The position numbers and the translations under genes are program-made. The notes under the pieces were generated by a model. That model ran no database searches. It saw only the letters and a list, made by a program, of their open reading frames with translations, and had not been told where the DNA came from. From contig NC_068571.1 in the NCBI RefSeq assembly GCF_025698545.1, positions 50,935,733 to 50,999,732 on the forward strand: 64,000 bases of DNA. Reading direction: 5' to 3'. How positions within the stretch are numbered: the stretch's first letter is position 1; the number at the start of each line of letters is the position of its first letter. Of this stretch, positions 12,580-24,902 are shown in pieces. This stretch comes from Gossypium raimondii. Lineage: Eukaryota; Streptophyta; Magnoliopsida; Malvales; Malvaceae.

Positions 12580-15057
12580 TGTTGAAACCACTGTTTGATT
12601 AAAAAAAACAGTTGTCGAAAAAAAACGAAAATTGGAGTCGCCACCAATTTTTTTTATTTAGGTGTGTTTAGATCACTTCATAATTTAATCATTTTAATAA
12701 AAATTTAAATTTACTAAAATGATAATTTTTGGTCTACGAAATCTAGAAAATGGGTTCGGGAGTCGGTTATGCACGAGGAAGGATTAGCACTCTCGATACG
12801 CCCAAAATTGGTACCTAGTTAATTAATTAATGTCTTAATGCCGAATATCGAAAACTCGAAAAGATTAAAAATACGATCCTTTTATTTAAAAAAATTTGTA
12901 TAAATCAAAATGCATGCTAAGGCCCTCTTATTTCGGAAGATAGAATGTCACACCCAATGAGTTAGGATGTGATGTTTCGCATCCTCGAAAATGAGCTTTT
13001 CTTTTAATTTTTAAAACTCATGCAGTGAAGTTTAAGAAGGATATTCAATTGTTAGAGCACAATTTCTCAAAATTCCAAACATAGAATATTGCCTTTATTT
13101 TTTAAAAATCCTTAATTCGAGATAGCAAAATGTTATATCCAGTGAGTTAGGATTCAACAATTTGAGTTCTCAAGAATAAGCTTTATTTGAAATTTGTACG
13201 ATTTTATTGAAAAAAGATACTCGGCCACCTAAATTCAACGAAGAGAATTGAAGCCCAAAGTTAGAGCACAATTTTCTCGAGAATCTTTGGATACCGGGTA
13301 TTTTGGAAACTTATAAATAAAACTATTTCGATATTTTAATAAAATGTAATATTTTAAACAATGTAATGCGATTGAATGTTTACGTACAACGCAAAAAGGA
13401 TAATTCGAAAATAAAATGTACACCAATGAATAACAAACAATTAACAAACAAATACAAACAAGCATAACAACAATAATTTCAATCATATATTATGTAAATA
13501 CCAATATCAACGGTCGAACATCAAATGAATTATTAATCAAAATTTTTAAAGATACACTAAAAATAACAAAAGGAGAAATTTTAATTTATAGATCCTATGT
13601 ACGAAGTTTTAAAATAAATTATATACATGAGTATAAAATAGATTCGAAATAGAATAAAAAACGTTGCATAATAGTATTTGAAATAAGTTTGAAGCAAATA
13701 ATATGCATATATTAATTTTACATAGGTAATACTTATAAAGTGAAACACAATGGTAATAATACATATTATAAAATATCAAAACCGTATACAAAATATATCA
13801 AATTTTCATAAAAAAATATAAAATAATTAAGGATGAATTAAATAATAATATGTTAAGTTTAAAACCATAACCCATAATGAATTTGAAATGTTAATGTAGG
13901 ATTAATTTAAATAATGTTAATAATAATTTAAAATAATAACATGTTAAATCTTAAAATAATACTAGTGATAAATTTTAAAACGATGTTAACTTTAAATATT
14001 AAGTAATACTAGATTTAAAACAAATATATTAAAAACAAGAACCATTTAAATATAAAAAAATACACTAATAAGAACTGAATTTGAATTAAAACAGAGGTAA
14101 AAAGAGGAAAAAAAAGAAAAGAAAAAAAGAATGATGGGTCAAAATGGAATTAAAATAAAATTAAAGAGCAACAAACATAATTAAAATAAATAAAAAAGGA
14201 CTAAAGTGCAGTGCGCGAATAATATAAGGGACCAAAAATGGAATATTCCTAACACCTCAAAATGCTGCGCTATGATAAGGACCAAGGTGAGCAGAATTCA
14301 AAATATATTGGGTAAAATTAACAAATAACGAAAACAAAATTAGAAATAGGAACTAAAACAGAGGGACCAGTGGCGCAAATATTTCCTCCGAGACCAAAAC
14401 GCGTGGACCTGGTCGTGTTCGGGTCGGATCATCGGGTCAGTGCCAATACGGCACCGTTTTAAAGCCATTGACCCAGGCCCTAAACGGTGTCGTTTTATGC
14501 CCTATATAAATGTCATTCAAAACCCTAAGAATAGAATACTTCAAAGCTTTATTAAACTATCAGAAAAAAAGAAACCTAAACTAAAATAAAAATTACAATG
14601 GTTGGCTGTTTTCTTTTATAATCGAATATTCAAAATAAAAAATAAAATAAAAATACAATGTTTTTTTCTTCTCTGCTGCGCTGTTTGTTTTATTTGCAGG
14701 TACTGCGTACGGAGGCTGTGGACGTGGTGTGTATGGAGGTGCGCGTGAAGAACGGCTTGGCTGCGGCGCAGAGGCTTGGCACGCGCGAAGGAGGGTTTGG
14801 CCACTGCGGCGCTGGGAGCCGAATGTTGCTAAGGTTTCTTGCTTCTGTTTTGCGTTTTGGGCTCATTGGGCTAGAGGTTTTTAGGCTAGTGGGCTAGGTT
14901 AAATTTAGGCTTTGGGCTTGGGTTAATTGGGTTTGGTTGTAATTTTGGGTTTCTGTTATCCGTTTAATGGACTTATTTATGAAAATGGACTTTTAATATT
15001 TTTGTTTTTATATTGGTTTTATTTATTTACATAGGCCCGGGCAAATTGGGCTAGTAT
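12580..15057 (+). mobile_element. Solo-LTR-like element, family A, forward copy (about 2.5 kb)
   Basis: The left end TGTTGAAACC and the block holding GGAGTCGCCACCAAT, GGTTCGGGAGTCGGTTA and GCCCAAAATTGGTACCTA match, in inverse orientation, 37310-37603. The right end (GGCCCGGGCAAATTGGGCTA) matches the other end of that copy near 32600-32625. The element has no gag or pol frame and carries a promoter-like CCTATATAAATG near 14501. The minus copy has TG...CA ends and a 5-bp target duplication, so LTR identity is inferred for both. The right boundary is approximate, and I found no clear target duplication for this copy. Small open frames at 14616-14897 are not considered genes. Confidence 0.65.
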
Positions 15058-16006
15058 GATCTCTATTGATTATATATAATTTATGTTTTTTTATAAATTG
15101 AATTTGAATTGTGTTAATAAATATAAAAATAAAGTGAATTATTACATCCAAAATTAAAATATTTATAAATTTAAAAAATTTAAAATTATTTGTATCGGTC
15201 ATAATCGAGTTCGAAAAAATTCAAATCGAAAAAAAGTCTAAATTAAAAAAAAAAAAATCGAACTTACAAAAATTTGAATCCAGAATCCAAAAAATTCTGA
15301 ACATATTTCCAAACCTGATAAAATTAGAATCTAAAAAAAACTCGATCCGAGCGTACGAATTTGCCACCTTCATACATATCTGACTTGACTATATTAAAGT
15401 AATAATTCACCTCCCTCATGGTCGTGGGGCATAAGAGATGCCCACAGCCAGTTAGCCCTTCAATCTTGGGCTGAGAAAAACTTTTTAATTAATTTTTATG
15501 AAATAATCTACGTAAATGATGACTGGATTATTAATAAGTTTCTAATTAAATCATTCGTACAAAATTATAACTTAAATTATTAGTTTTATTTTTCTTTGAT
15601 TCGGGTTTAAATATACATTCCTCAATTTTGTGTTGGAACTGTGTTAATCGGAAAGTAATTCCGGAGACCAAGGGGCGAACACTCGAGGAGCTACAGACAT
15701 ATCAATGTCTAAAATCTACAATAAAATTATAGTCAATTGAAAGTTGAAACTGATTTTAATAGATCTATTCGATTGACTTGGTGTAATTGAAAGTTGAAAG
15801 TTTCCATATAAAGCCCCGGCTTCTTTTTTTCTTCAGCTTTGGCCCTCTTTACAATGCAAGCAACCGAAACTGGGGGGGCTTCAGTTTTTTTTAGGGTTTT
15901 AAAGCACCCAAAACGGTTAGTTTTGGTTTTTAATGATTTTATATTTTATTTAACCTCTAAGTGATATGGATATTATGTAAAATGATTAAAATTTCTTGTC
16001 ATACGT
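15058..16006. other. Intergenic, repeat-derived sequence
   Basis: No gene is supported. The region 15180-15370 is rich in TCGAA/AAATCG motifs resembling the TCGA-rich repeat at 57450-58090. The segment 15620-15900 has higher GC and a CCATATAAAGCCC box near 15805, which could be the promoter of the broken unit that follows, but nothing proves this. Confidence 0.4.
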
Positions 16007-16387
16007 GTGGAGCTGAAGTTTGGTGAGAGTTTTGATTTTCCCATCGAGTGGAGCTTGCCTCCCATTGAGCTTTGTAATTATAAGCCTCCATTAAAGGGTT
16101 ACGATGGGGCTAAGGAGCAATTTAAGATGATGAATAGGAAGTATCTCCTCATAGTTCCCCGGGATATCACCCTTCATAAAATCTTCGAGTACTGCCTGTT
16201 TAATAAGGGCGCAAATGGTTATTTCGAGAGTAGTTTCCACATTGGTTTCATTAATGGCGGGAAATTTAAGCTATGGGATCAGTCGTGGCCTTTTGATTTA
16301 GAGGATATATATAGTGGCCTTAATCCTCCACAGGCTAATGGAGGAACCTTTGCAAGACATTGTAAATTACAAGAAATGTTTGGATAA
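16007..16387 (+). pseudogene. Unrecognised coding remnant, 126-aa frame
   Basis: A 126-residue open frame runs in sequence of distinctly higher GC than its surroundings (motifs such as IEWSLPPIELCNYKPP, FEYCLFNKG, LWDQSWPFDLEDIYSGL). The composition is protein-like and not chance AT-rich translation. It stops abruptly and the following 600 bp contains only short frames in several phases (for example 16483-16689), as in a decayed gene. I do not recognise the family. Its setting next to another broken frame and an LTR suggests a transposon-derived protein; this is inference. Confidence 0.4.
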
Positions 16388-17052
16388 AAAATGAAGGGTT
16401 CCAGATGGCATGCATCGTTCCTTACCCCTTATCCCCTCGAAGGTTGAGAAACCTCCTGTTGTTGTGAGGACCAACACAACCATTGTTGTTGGTGCAGGAG
16501 GAGGAGGCCCCTTTAGATGTCCCTCTGGTAAACATGGTCATTAGCTTCGAGAGTTCGTTAAACAACGGATGGAGTGGCACAACAGGGTTGGAGGGTCGTC
16601 ATGATGGGGCCTCCCATTTTCCGTCATACCTTTCCTTTAACCTTGTCAATTTTTTTCTAATTGCTGATATTGTGGCTTATTTTTATTGATTTTGATAATG
16701 TTTTTCCTATGTGCAGTTACTTCAACTCCAATTACCTAAATTCCTGCAACTAGACAGATAGATTCCAAATCTTGGATGTTGCCCTTGCTAGTGCGATAGT
16801 CGCTCCTGCCAGGAAAAGACTAAGGAAGCAGTCTGAGAAGCCATCCAAGAGGTAAAAGAAATTTATCATAGTTAAGGGACAGGGCTAACCAAAGCCTTGA
16901 GGGTTGACCATCTGGGAGCCTGCTGCTCCCTCAACAAGTGTTGTCTAAACTTCCACTAATCAGCTCTAAGGGGGTCCTCTCGGGACCACGTCATAGGCCC
17001 CCCTCTAGGGGTGATTTTTTCCAATGTTGGCTCAACTTAGGTAAGCTATCTA

Positions 17053-17661
17053 TTGCCCACTGAAATTCCTTCTTCAGGTATGGTGTCTATGTTTTCTTCA
17101 CGATTTTGTGAAGTCATTCATTTTTTTTTATTGACGTCGGTTGTGCTTGTACTTCTAGGTCCTTCAAATACAAGTACACCACCCACCCTTTTGGACCTTG
17201 TTACTAAAACTGAGTTCTCTGTCCTTGCTACACAGGACTCCATCCTTGCGACTAGTCGGCATATGCAAACAAATATAGACTATATACTTAATTATTTTAA
17301 AGTCTTAAAGCAAGAAGCACTGAAGTTTAATGATACATTGAAGAAGGTTAAAGATGAGTTGACGGAGTGTTAGTGGGTGGTGGATGAGCTTCCGAAGGCC
17401 AAACTCGAGGCGTATACTTTAGCAGGCAGAGCTAAAGATAAGGCCAATCGCTTGCAAACTCAGGTGGGCTTCTTCGAAACTTCTAATGACACCCTGAAGA
17501 AGGAAAAGGAGACATTGATTCTCTGTTGCGACCAACTGGTGGCTGAGCGTGATAGAGTTCGTGCCTAGGTTGTTGAGTTAGTGGAAGCCCTCCAAAGGAA
17601 AGAGGATATCAAGGAGCCCTTGGATGACCTAAAGAAGGATAAGGCCCAGACAGAAGAATAA
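17053..17661 (+). pseudogene. Broken coiled-coil protein remnant with in-frame stops
   Basis: One reading frame runs 17053-17661, interrupted by TAG at 17371-17373 and again at 17566-17568. The encoded peptides are Lys/Glu/Leu-rich with heptad character (FKVLKQEALKFNDTLKKVK, LVAERDRVRA, then EALQRKEDIKEPLDDLKKDK), typical of a long coiled coil. Frame continuity through the stops shows a formerly longer protein that decayed by point mutation. It may belong with the 16007 remnant in one transposon-derived gene; no domain I can name is present. Confidence 0.5.
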
Positions 17662-17689
17662 GGGTAATTCAAATCCTTTTAAAAGGTTG

Positions 17690-18067
17690 GGTGAGTTAAA
17701 TTGATAAAAAGTATAAATGCTGAAGGCTAAATTTAAAATTATGATGTTTTTGAATTAAATAATTGTAAGATTTGAAAACTATTAGTAAAATATTTTAAAT
17801 TTTATTTTAAATAACATTTATGCTGTTTAACTTTTTATGCTCTCGAAACTCAAAGGAAAAAAAATGTATTTTCACTAATCAATTTTTGTATGGGAATTTG
17901 CAAATTGCACCATTAGAATCAAATATCTAAACCAACAATGTTCTTTTTCTTCTTTAAAAACAATGCTTATTATTATTGTCTCGCTTAGCAAAAATACTAA
18001 GTTGTTTCTTTGAATTTATTTTTTTTAAGAAAAAGGAGAAAACCTGAAGACCAATCCGCTAAAAAAA
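17690..18067. other. AT-rich spacer and GULLO 3' flank
   Basis: Low-complexity sequence without coding signal. The part nearest 18067 should contain the 3' UTR of the minus-strand GULLO gene. No distinct polyadenylation signal can be singled out. Confidence 0.4.
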
Positions 18068-21000
18068 TCAAAGATTGGAGGATGATGGTGAATATCTGCA
18101 AACTCTAGCTTCACTGTAAACAAGCCCTGGTTTGCAAAAATACCCTTTACTTGGACTGCAATGTCTATCTTCTGAACATATGCAAAGCCCTTCTAAAGCA
18201 CATCCATCACTTCCAACACCTTCTTTCCCAAATAATATCTCATCCGACCATTCACTCGACAACATATTTTCTGGGTCTAATTGCTTCTTCACTGCAATAA
18301 ACATATTAAAGTTTAGGTACTTACTTTGAACTTTCAAAAACGCCAAGTTCCTGTTTTTAGCCCAATGTGGGCGAGCCCCATACTTGAAAAACGCCATTTG
18401 CTCCACTTCTTCCATTACATCTTGGTTTAACCTCGGGGTGGAAGCTTCATCAGCTCGATAATAGTTGAAATCAACAACTATGGAGTCCTCAGATTGGCCT
18501 AGATATGCCTTTGAAGCCTTTATGTATCGAATCAAGAACCCATTATAGTGATCGATCCCACAAAAGTTTTCTGGTTTAAGGTCCCTCAATTTTTTAACAT
18601 CTTTGATGAAGTCTCCAAACTTTGTAGCAGTAAACATTGCCGTTGATTCATAAAAGAATAGTCCTTTGATTCTTGGATCCCAAGCACAGGAGGCATCGAT
18701 TCTTGTTTTAGGTGAATATAAGCATGAACCTGATGTCTGCATTTTCCCTTGGCGACCCACTACTGGATAACCTGTGAAAATCTGCCCATTGTTCTTCAAT
18801 CCATTGCCAATTTGCTTCTTGTACCATAATGTAGTATCCGCCAGCGTGCATTCTCCATTCACACTTTTGGTACTCTCGAATAGTTTTTCTGCAAAATTTT
18901 CTCATATTCAAAGACCAAAACTATGCAATGATATACATATTTTTTAAAATGACAATAACCAGAGTTTATACCCACAGGTCAATTGCAGTAAGCGTCCTTA
19001 AACTATGATTTAGATTTTAATTTGGTTTCTAAACTATAAGTACCCTAATTGACTCTCAAAGTATCAGTATTGTATTAATCAAGTCATTATATTAATCTAA
19101 CATTAATTTTAAAGTTAAATGTCAACTCAAATATGATGTATATTTATATAAGAGACTGCTTGAATCAAACCTGATTAGAATAATAATTCTATTAAAATTT
19201 AGGACGCTTTTAACTCAACCTAAATAATTCATACAATATGTAAAGATATACTTAAAATTTGATTTACGTATTTTAAATATTATATGTCAAATTTAAGTTA
19301 ATATTTAAACTAACATATCAATTGACAAAAAAAATTAACTAAAATGAAGTAATAAACTTATGTTTAAAAAAATACAATTTAAACATTTTGAAGTTAGAGA
19401 ATTAGACATTAAAAATGTGCAACTATAAAAATTGGATCATGAAATCAATTAATTTGAAATATAGATCAAGAATGTGCAATTAACCCTAAAAAAATTTTAC
19501 CTGATGCTCTGACCGATTTAGAGATGAGGATTTCATTGGATTGAAAGCCAAGAAAGTCGTTAATTCCATCGCCAGGGGTGTCCATGGGAACTCTACTGTC
19601 ATATCTATACACTGCCGTATGTTTTGATGGATACCATGTGATGTCTCCGAACTCGTATTTCTTTCCATGTTCCATGTAATTGTTTTCAATTGAAGAATCA
19701 CTTGTGAAATTATATGTAATGCTTCTCTTGAATCCTCTCTCCAGAGACAACTTCACCTGTATATATATATATGTTGTTAAATTTCATACCACATAAATTT
19801 ATTGCAAATAAATAACGTGAATTTAACGAGAAAAGCGTTATGTCATAAATATAAGAACTTAAGTTCGATCCCAGACAATTTTATTCCCTTCCTCAATTAT
19901 TAAAAAATTACTTTAGGAATTATAAACATATAATTTATCTATTCAAATAAATAAATTTAAGGTTAAAAGTTCATGTAATTGTATAGAATTTGATATTTGA
20001 TCCTTTTTTTTCATTTTAAAAATTCTAATTTAATCATTATCGTTTCAAGTTTTTTCGTCAAATTTTATCAATTTAACGTGTTTATTTTATGTTAATCATC
20101 AAATTTTCAATTTGACCAATTCTAATAAAAAAATGCTTAGAATTTTAATGACTGGACTAAAATTTTAAATTTAAAAAAATCAAATTTTAAAATCTTAAAT
20201 TTGAATATGTGATTATAAAATGTTTATACTGATTCCTAATGTAATTTATAGATTAAATTCACATGAAATAATAGGTGAACGTGAACATGATCATATCCAA
20301 AGTTGGGATTTTTTAATATAAAATTTCAGTTTTTGATTGAGGTAGACATCCTATCTTTCCTTTAGTGCAAAGTTTTCTAATAGCTATTTTTCTTTTCTAA
20401 GAATAATAAAATGTTAATAAAAACAATTAGGAACATAACATGATACAGACAACTGTAATTATTTAAGACTTACGCCATTGTTAGGTTCTTCGTACTTTTC
20501 CTGTCAAAGTTTCTCATTTTTTAATGTTAAAATTTGCTGTTAATGGGTGTATTTTGATAAAATTATAGATTTAGTTTTTCATTTTATTTATAAGTTAAAA
20601 AATTTATTTAAAATTTTCAATTTTCTTTTTGCGTTGACGCGATTTATGTTTCATATGAAATTTTTGCATAATCTTAATGAACTGTTAACCATTAAATTAA
20701 ATGAAGAGAAATTTAAGTTTTGAATATATGAGTCTAACTTTTGAGCGTAAAATATTATCTAGAGCTTATTAGAAGTTAGATTATATTTTATTTTTATTTA
20801 AAAATTAAGTAATTAATTTATATATTAAAGAATAAATTAATTTTTATGTTAGAAACTTTATTTATTTGTACTATTAAAATTAATAATGCTGACAGGATAC
20901 TTGTTTTTAATGTTAATGTACAATGATAGGTTTTAACAATAAAAATAGATAAAATTTTAATAAAATATTATCTAACTCTTAATATAATGATTTCTATGGT

Positions 21001-22654
21001 ACTTTTACATATATTTTATTTTTTTAAAATATGAGAATAAATTATATTAGGATCATCCTAAAATGTATAGTTTTTAGGCACCAATAAAATAGTACCACAT
21101 CATTAAATTTTAAAGGTAACAAATTATTATTATACACTCATCTATATCTAATATCTTCTCCAACATAATTTAACTTTAACTAAATTACTTAAAATAATTA
21201 ATTTTTAAATTATAAACAAACATCTTTTATTCTTTTACAAATTTTAATTATTTTGTTTTTCATAAGTTAATATTTTTTATTTTTGTGCAACCCATTTAAA
21301 AAAAAATTAGTAATTTTTGTGCAATTTTTTTTTCATGCCATTGACACATGATTTTGGTAATTATTTTTTCTTGAACCCCGAACCTTGAACTCGAACCCTA
21401 TATCTTAAACTCCAAACCTCGAGATTTATGATTTGGGTTTGAGATTTAAGGTTCAGGGTTCGGGTTTAGGTTAGGTTTGTGCTTTGGGTTCAGGGATCAA
21501 GGTTTAGGTTAAGGGTTCAAAAGTTCGAGGTTATAGGTTTTGGTTCAATGTTCAAAGGTTCAGTGATACAGATTACGAGTTCGAGATTTAGGATTCGAGT
21601 TTAAGGTGCAAGGGTTTGGGGTTCTAAATTTTTGGTTTAGGGTTTGGAATTCTAGACTCAAGTTTAGAGTAAAAAAATATCAAAATTATGTGTACATAAA
21701 AAAATTTGTTGAAATATTATTAAATAATTAAAAAGGGGCCATCAATAATGTGGTGGAAATGGTCCATAAATAAATTTTTTTTATGAATGAGCGTATAATA
21801 ATAATTTCATATCTTTAAAATTTGATGATGTAACAATTTTATTAATATTTAAAAAACTTAATTTTTAATATCATTCTAAATTATTCTAAAAAAAATATTC
21901 GCCATATTAAAACTTTTCGAAAATCACCCTATCAAGATGGAATTCACAGCAATTCAAACAAGGAAAGAGAAATAGTTACCTTGGAGATGACACCCAAAAT
22001 TCCTAAAGAAACTTTTGCAGCATTAAGGAGTTGATCTTGTGCTCCAATTTGTTTTACTTTTGCATACCCTTCTGATTCATTACCTGGAACAATCATGCTG
22101 AGCCCAATAACATGATCATGAACAGCTCCTCCTTTGCCCCACCACGAACTTCCATGTGCCCCGGTGCTTATCATCCCCGCCACGCTCACACCCTCCCAAT
22201 ACGGCGCCGCAACCAGGCTCAACCCCGCCTCTTCAACCTTATCAATCACATCCCGTAGCGCCACTCCGGCATCGGCCGTCACCGCCAAATTGACCGAATC
22301 AATCTCGATACCGGAATCATATTTCGCCGTACTTATCAACAACGAATCATGACCCAGTGATGAAGGGCAAGCTAGTTTGGGGATCGTGTGTGAAAACTTG
22401 CTGACTACTTTCACTTTGAGTTTGTTTTTATTGGCGTGAGCGACGGCAGAGCGAAGCTCTTCTTCAGTCGTTGGGTATACAACGCTTTTGACACTGCAGT
22501 CCTTTCGATCTCCCCATGCACCATAGGAACTGGAGAGGGTACAGATTGTTCGGTTGCATTGAACCGGGTCTGGTGCTGGAATAGCATGGACCAGGATGAT
22601 TGATCCCCATATAAGTAGGTGAAGAAAACCTAGGAGCCACCTAAAATAATACAT
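18068..22654 (-). CDS. L-gulonolactone oxidase-like secreted FAD oxidoreductase (GULLO family)
   Basis: Three exons on the minus strand (22654-21980, 19756-19501, 18888-18068) have phases 0 and 1 that close to 583 aa, the normal length for plant GULLO proteins. A hydrophobic N-terminus (WLLGFLHLLIWGSIILVHA) is a probable signal peptide. The FAD-binding PCMH region follows (VVYPTTEEELRSAVAHAN, KVVSKFSHTIPKLACP, APYWEGVSVAGMISTGAHGS). The C-terminal lactone-oxidase part contains WDPRIKG and GARPHWAKNRNLAF near residue 480, then a Cys-rich tail (GCALEGLCICSEDRHC). The family oxidises L-gulono-1,4-lactone or related lactones, feeding ascorbate or H2O2 production in the secretory path or apoplast; activity varies by member and is not shown here. 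The frame continues upstream to a GTG at 22678, but the first ATG is 22652-22654. Both introns carry inserted elements; intron 1 is 2.2 kb. Confidence 0.92.
18976..19487. mobile_element. MITE-like inverted-end element in GULLO intron 2
   Basis: The left end AGGTCAATTGCA pairs with the right end TGCAATTAACCCT. The element is AT-rich and noncoding and fills most of the 612-bp intron. No convincing target duplication was seen, so the superfamily is left open. Confidence 0.45.
21048..21890. mobile_element. Fold-back element with telomere-like core in GULLO intron 1
   Basis: The left arm (about 21050-21145, containing CCAATAAAATAGTACCACAT, ATTATTATACACTCAT) is an imperfect inverted match to the right arm (about 21785-21885, ATGAGCGTATAATAATAAT, TTTGATGATGTAACA, TTTATTAAT). 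Between the arms lies the GGTTTAGGGTT-like sequence listed next. Long inverted arms around unrelated DNA indicate a noncoding fold-back/MITE element. The exact ends and target duplication are uncertain. Confidence 0.6.
21365..21665. repeat. Degenerate telomere-like repeats (GGTTTAGGGTTC variants)
   Basis: About 300 bp of imperfect 6-12 bp words alternates GGGTTT, GGTTCAGGGTTCGGGTTTAG, AAGGTTTAGGTTAAGGGTTC and GGTTTAGGGTTTGG. The first 60 bp are in the complementary sense (CCCCGAACCTTGAACTCGAA). The words resemble the plant telomere unit TTTAGGG but are heavily diverged, which gives 1.2-fold palindromic potential at the left edge. It lies inside the fold-back element. Confidence 0.75.
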
Positions 22655-23295
22655 TTTATTTCTGGATAATTCAATCACTGTTGGCAGATCTGAGCTTTAT
22701 AGTATGGAGAGTGTTAATTTGGTAAAGAGAATGTGTTAAATTATGGGATTTTTGATAGAATAGAAAGTAATGCTTAGAAGAAACTTTTGAAGAAATAAAT
22801 TATAAAAAGAGAAGATTTCTTGCACTGAAGACCAAGATAGACTTTGGAGCATATATAGGATAGAGTAATATACATGGTAATATATGATTTGACACGAATA
22901 TGACATAAAAAATTCCCCACTTTGCACCAAAAAAGACTTTTACCTTCAAAAAATGTTTTTTTTTTCCCACATTTGTGTTTGTTTAGGAGGAGATGGGTTT
23001 TCTTTTTTAGTGGTATATATGAACAACAATAAGAGGAAGTGGGATTGAGTTGGGTGCTGTTATAGCCATTTTCGTGCGACTGTGGAACTCTTTGCTCATG
23101 CGGTTGACGCGTTTATTATTGGGCCAGATGTCTCTCACTCATAATATTTGGCTGAAAGGAAAGCAATAATGAGTCGTGGTCCTACTTGATCTTTAATAGT
23201 TTGGTAAATGGAGCCTTAAAATTTGTTAATCCATTTAATGCTTTTACGTTTTTTTTTTTTTTTGCTACGTTGACACATAAATTACTAAATTTAAC
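22655..23295 (-). promoter_or_regulatory. GULLO promoter and 5' leader
   Basis: Read on the minus strand, TCCTATATATGC (complement of 22849-22860) is a good TATA box, predicting transcription start near 22,820 and a leader of about 170 nt in which the first ATG is the one at 22654. A second weaker TATA (CTATAAAG, about 22694-22701) would leave almost no leader. The remaining sequence to 23295 is noncoding. Confidence 0.5.
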
Positions 23296-24893
23296 GGGTT
23301 TTTTACAAAATTATTATAAAAAATAAAAAAATAACCAAAATATTTTAATTTTTTTATTTACCAAAATATTATAACTTTTTTTTATTTACTAAAAGATTCA
23401 AAAAAAAACAAAAAACAGAAAAAAAAAACCTGACACAGCCTGATCAGGCCAATAACATTGGTGGCACCAATGGTGCCAATGTGATTAGCGGCACCAATGA
23501 TGCCAAAGGACTAAAATATTAGTTAAGGGTAGTTTCAAGGACCTGACATGCAAATTTACTATTTTGAATTTTGAAAGTTAATTGCTCCTGTGCGCACTAA
23601 AATTGAAATATGGCTAATTGCCTTTTAAACCCTCCTTATTTATTATTTTATTTTTATTCCCTTCAACTCACTTTTTTATTTAATAAACAAGCCCTCATCT
23701 TATTTTTATAGTTAAATAAGCTTTTAATCTATGATTTTTACTAATAAAAGCCCTTTATTTTATTATTAAAGTAAATATATTTTACCTAAAATAATGCTAT
23801 TTAAAAAGTATAAACTAATTCGCATTTTATGTATTATTTTGATAATTTGATGAGAATAGTTTATTTAAAAATTTACTAAATAGAGTTATTAAGAGTATAT
23901 AATATAATTATAATTTATTTTTCTATTTGGGTTACATTTATGGGTGATCAGTTTTATTATTACTTACGGTTTTCAATAAGGCATGCCCAGTATTTCTATT
24001 AATTTTTTAATTAAATCTAATATTAGTTAAGTGATAATTAAGATACTTAGAATTCTAATTAAGTAATAACTCTATTTTAATTTAATAAACTATTCTCATT
24101 TAATAACTCTATTTTCATTTAAAATATAAAATTTCTTGAAATATAAAATTTGTTGCTTCATAATATCTTAAGAGACTATTTTAATTAAAACTGTCTAACA
24201 TGTTTATGTTATAAGTCTATTAAGAATATATTAAATTTATAAATAGATAAAATAGTTTATGTTTCGTTATTTTTTCCTTTTGATTTAATATTAGTTAAGG
24301 AATATATTAAATTTATAAAATTAAAATAGTTTAATTTATTTTTAAATTAAAATAGAGTTATTAAATGAGAATAGTTTATTACATTAAAAAGAGTTATTAA
24401 ATTAAACTATTTTAATTTTATAAATTTAATATATTCCTTAACTAATATTAAATCAAAAGGAAAAATAATGGAAACATAAACTATTTTATCTATAAACATA
24501 AACTATTAAATTTAATAAATTAAAATAGAGTTATTAAATAAAAAGTGAGTTGAAGAGGAATAAAAAGAAAATAATAAATAAGGAGGGCTTAGAAGGGAAT
24601 TAGCCATATTTCAATTTTAGTGCGCACAGCAGCCGCAATTAACTTTTAAAATTTAAAATGGTAAATTTGCATGTCAGGTCCTTAAAACTACCCTTAACTA
24701 ACATTTTAGTCCTTTGGCACCATTGGTGCCGCCAATCACATTGGCACCATTGGTGCTGCCAACGTGATTGGCCTGATCAGGCTGTGTCAGGTTTTTTTTT
24801 CTATTTTTTATTTTTTGGTATATTTTGGTAAATAAAAAAATTATAATATTTTGGTTATTTTTTATTTTTTTATAATAATTTTGTAAAAAACTC
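23296..24893. mobile_element. Non-autonomous Mutator-like element with long inverted repeats, 9-bp target duplication
   Basis: The element starts GGGTTTTTTACAAAATTATT and ends TAATAATTTTGTAAAAAACTC. It is flanked by the identical 9-mer AAATTTAAC at 23287-23295 and 24894-24902, the target-duplication length typical of Mutator-like elements. The inverted arms extend about 400 bp (23296-23690 against 24540-24893), include CCTGACACAGCCTGATCAGG and GGCACCAATGGTGCC palindromes, and are highly similar. A second inverted pair sits near the centre (about 24240-24470). There is no transposase frame. The whole unit could fold as one long hairpin RNA. Confidence 0.88.
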
Positions 24894-24902
24894 AAATTTA
24901 AC

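Noticed and set aside
22655..22678. Upstream GTG start adding eight residues to GULLO
   Set aside because: It is GTG, not ATG; the first ATG downstream of the TATA box is 22652-22654 and begins a good signal peptide.
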